NCBI GenBank assembly: GCA_009602735.1
Contig: WELA01004158.1
Coordinates: 39,985-103,984 of the forward strand
DNA: 64,000 bases
Origin: Mesotaenium endlicherianum
Lineage: Eukaryota > Streptophyta > Zygnematophyceae > Zygnematales > Mesotaeniaceae
Direction: 5' to 3'
Shown: positions 63,401 to 64,000 of the stretch, one piece after another
Layout of the letters: every line of letters starts with the position of its first letter
How positions within the stretch are numbered: position 1 is the first letter of the stretch
Position numbers and translations under genes: made by a program
The notes under the pieces: model-generated
Database searches by the model: none
What the model saw: the letters and a program-made list of their open reading frames with translations, nothing else
Told to the model about the DNA's origin: nothing

Positions 63401-64000
63401 GCAATTCCGGGGAGAACACTTCTTTGTAGTCCTGTAAGACTTCTTGTATCTCCTTGGGAACGGGGCTGCCTTCTTGACTCTCGATGTCTTTCTTGATGTC
63501 TTTTGGCGTGATCAAGGCCAAAAGAAGCTCGTGTCCCTTCCTCACAAGTCTCTTGAGTTGGAGGGCGGACAATAGTATCTCGTGTGCCGGCTTCTCGATG
63601 TCTTGGGTCTGGATATTCTGGATTGCGCGCAAAATACAGATTCTTGAAGTGATGTCATTCTTGATCTTGATAGTACCGGTCCTCCAATCAACTTGGGGGT
63701 TGTGCTTGGTCAACCAAGGCGTCCCTAGGATGACGTCGTACTTGCCCAATTGCATGGGGGAGAACACTACTCTATCCTTAAAGGACTTGATAGAGAGTGC
63801 CAAGGGGTACGTCTTCTTGGAAGGGGTAGTATAGGAGAATTCATCAGGCTTCATAATCTCCTCGTCGTGGTCAAGAGTTCGCATAGTAACACCGTGCTTG
63901 GTGGCAAAATCTGCAGCAATGAAGTTGCCTTGAGCTCCGCTATCCACCAAGATGTGGACCTTCTCTCCTCCAAGGTAACCTCTCAAACTCATTGGGGCTG
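60498..64000 (-). pseudogene. A2 pol (protease, RT, RNase H, integrase, chromodomain), nearly intact
   Basis: One frame across the window end, broken only by TAG at about 62544 (RF, stop, TWTE) and TGA at about 61312 (EQG, stop, DMYL, a former Trp). Retropepsin VDSGAQGNF is near 63940. RT carries [25 protein letters not shown] and FIDD near 62875. RNase H carries [27 protein letters not shown] and TTDHEALKHL. The integrase HHCC is HDNPLGGHFGIL...CRSCDTCQ near 61780-61890, with D, D, E at ISMDLIVDLP, VSDRDPRFTSHF and SDGQTERMNRTL. The GPF module is near 60960, the chromodomain EYEVEDIVAMRNFRR...YLIKWKGYP near 60720, and a basic tail ends KKQQKTPWRQPARTTKRKK. It is partial at its 5' end (protease onward). 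Confidence 0.92.

Larger units (their letters stand above)
54424..64000 (-). mobile_element. B2, second family B element, running off the window
   Basis: Begins TGAAAGGGGC after CTGTC. Minus-strand order is 3' LTR, chromodomain/integrase, RT, protease and gag as far as 59226, where A2 is inserted. RNase H is missing through a deletion near 56645. The 5' LTR and the TSD are beyond the window. It is complementary to B1, which keeps RNase H but lacks the integrase N-terminus. Confidence 0.9.
59227..64000 (-). mobile_element. A2, second family A element, running off the window
   Basis: Inserted in B2 gag; left flank CACGC (59222-59226) is the candidate TSD. It contains a complete 3' LTR, 3'UTR, integrase-chromodomain, RNase H, RT and protease up to the window end. 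It is the best-preserved element here: pol has one frame with only two stops visible. Confidence 0.9.

Overview
This 64 kb window contains no recognisable host gene. It is almost entirely a stack of nested Ty3/gypsy-type LTR retrotransposons, their solo LTRs and one small non-autonomous DNA transposon. The layout suggests pericentromeric or other heterochromatin of a large nuclear genome of the green lineage. Supporting signs are primer-binding sites matching the 3' end of initiator tRNA-Met, integrases ending in chromodomains, 5-bp target-site duplications and heavy C-to-T/G-to-A decay. A streptophyte (charophyte-grade alga or other land-plant relative) is my best guess, but the species cannot be proven from the window.

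I name the families A-E (my labels). D2 is an old, broken copy of family D and forms the floor of the stack (1-668, 12123-12627, 13447-13548, 52728-54259). Into it went element A1 (669-12122, minus, TSD TCTAT), which itself received B1 (6069-11439, minus, TSD GCCAC). D2 also received a hAT-like 819-bp element (12628-13446, 8-bp TSD) and element C1 (13549-52722, plus). C1 holds a solo LTR C3 (13649-14555), an E solo LTR (17139-17986) and solo LTR C2 (18413-49962). C2 is split by E1 (18814-48760) and a further E solo LTR (49197-49903). E1 is split by a solo LTR E2 (20243-20972), a minus-strand E3 (24484-33440), element D1 (33523-44146) and a B solo LTR (45851-46605). To the right of D2 lie an E-LTR scrap (54260-54423) and B2 (54424 onward), which is interrupted by A2 (59227 onward). 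A2 runs off the window.

The most interesting element is D1. It is a gag-pol retroelement with a C5 cytosine DNA methyltransferase domain inserted between the aspartic protease and the reverse transcriptase, and a PHD finger at the integrase C-terminus where other families carry a chromodomain. It therefore pairs a DNA-methylation writer with a probable histone-tail reader. I recall that methyltransferase-bearing retrotransposons have been reported from a few eukaryotes including a charophyte alga. The combination seen here, and a roughly 300-residue unknown ORF between methyltransferase and RT, deserve checking.

Family E carries a conserved third ORF of unknown function downstream of integrase. 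In both copies it is preceded by a plausible short intron with a perfect TACTAAC branch site. Families A and B place pol in the -1 frame relative to gag, with slippery A-runs and downstream hairpins. A1 has a 5' LTR reduced to 77 bp and inverted, so the element ends in two U5 ends while keeping a perfect TSD. All coding regions seen are damaged by stops or frameshifts. A2 pol is nearest to intact, with two stops in about 1,165 codons. Seven single-N positions are each flanked by short tandem duplications that look like assembly joins, not biology.
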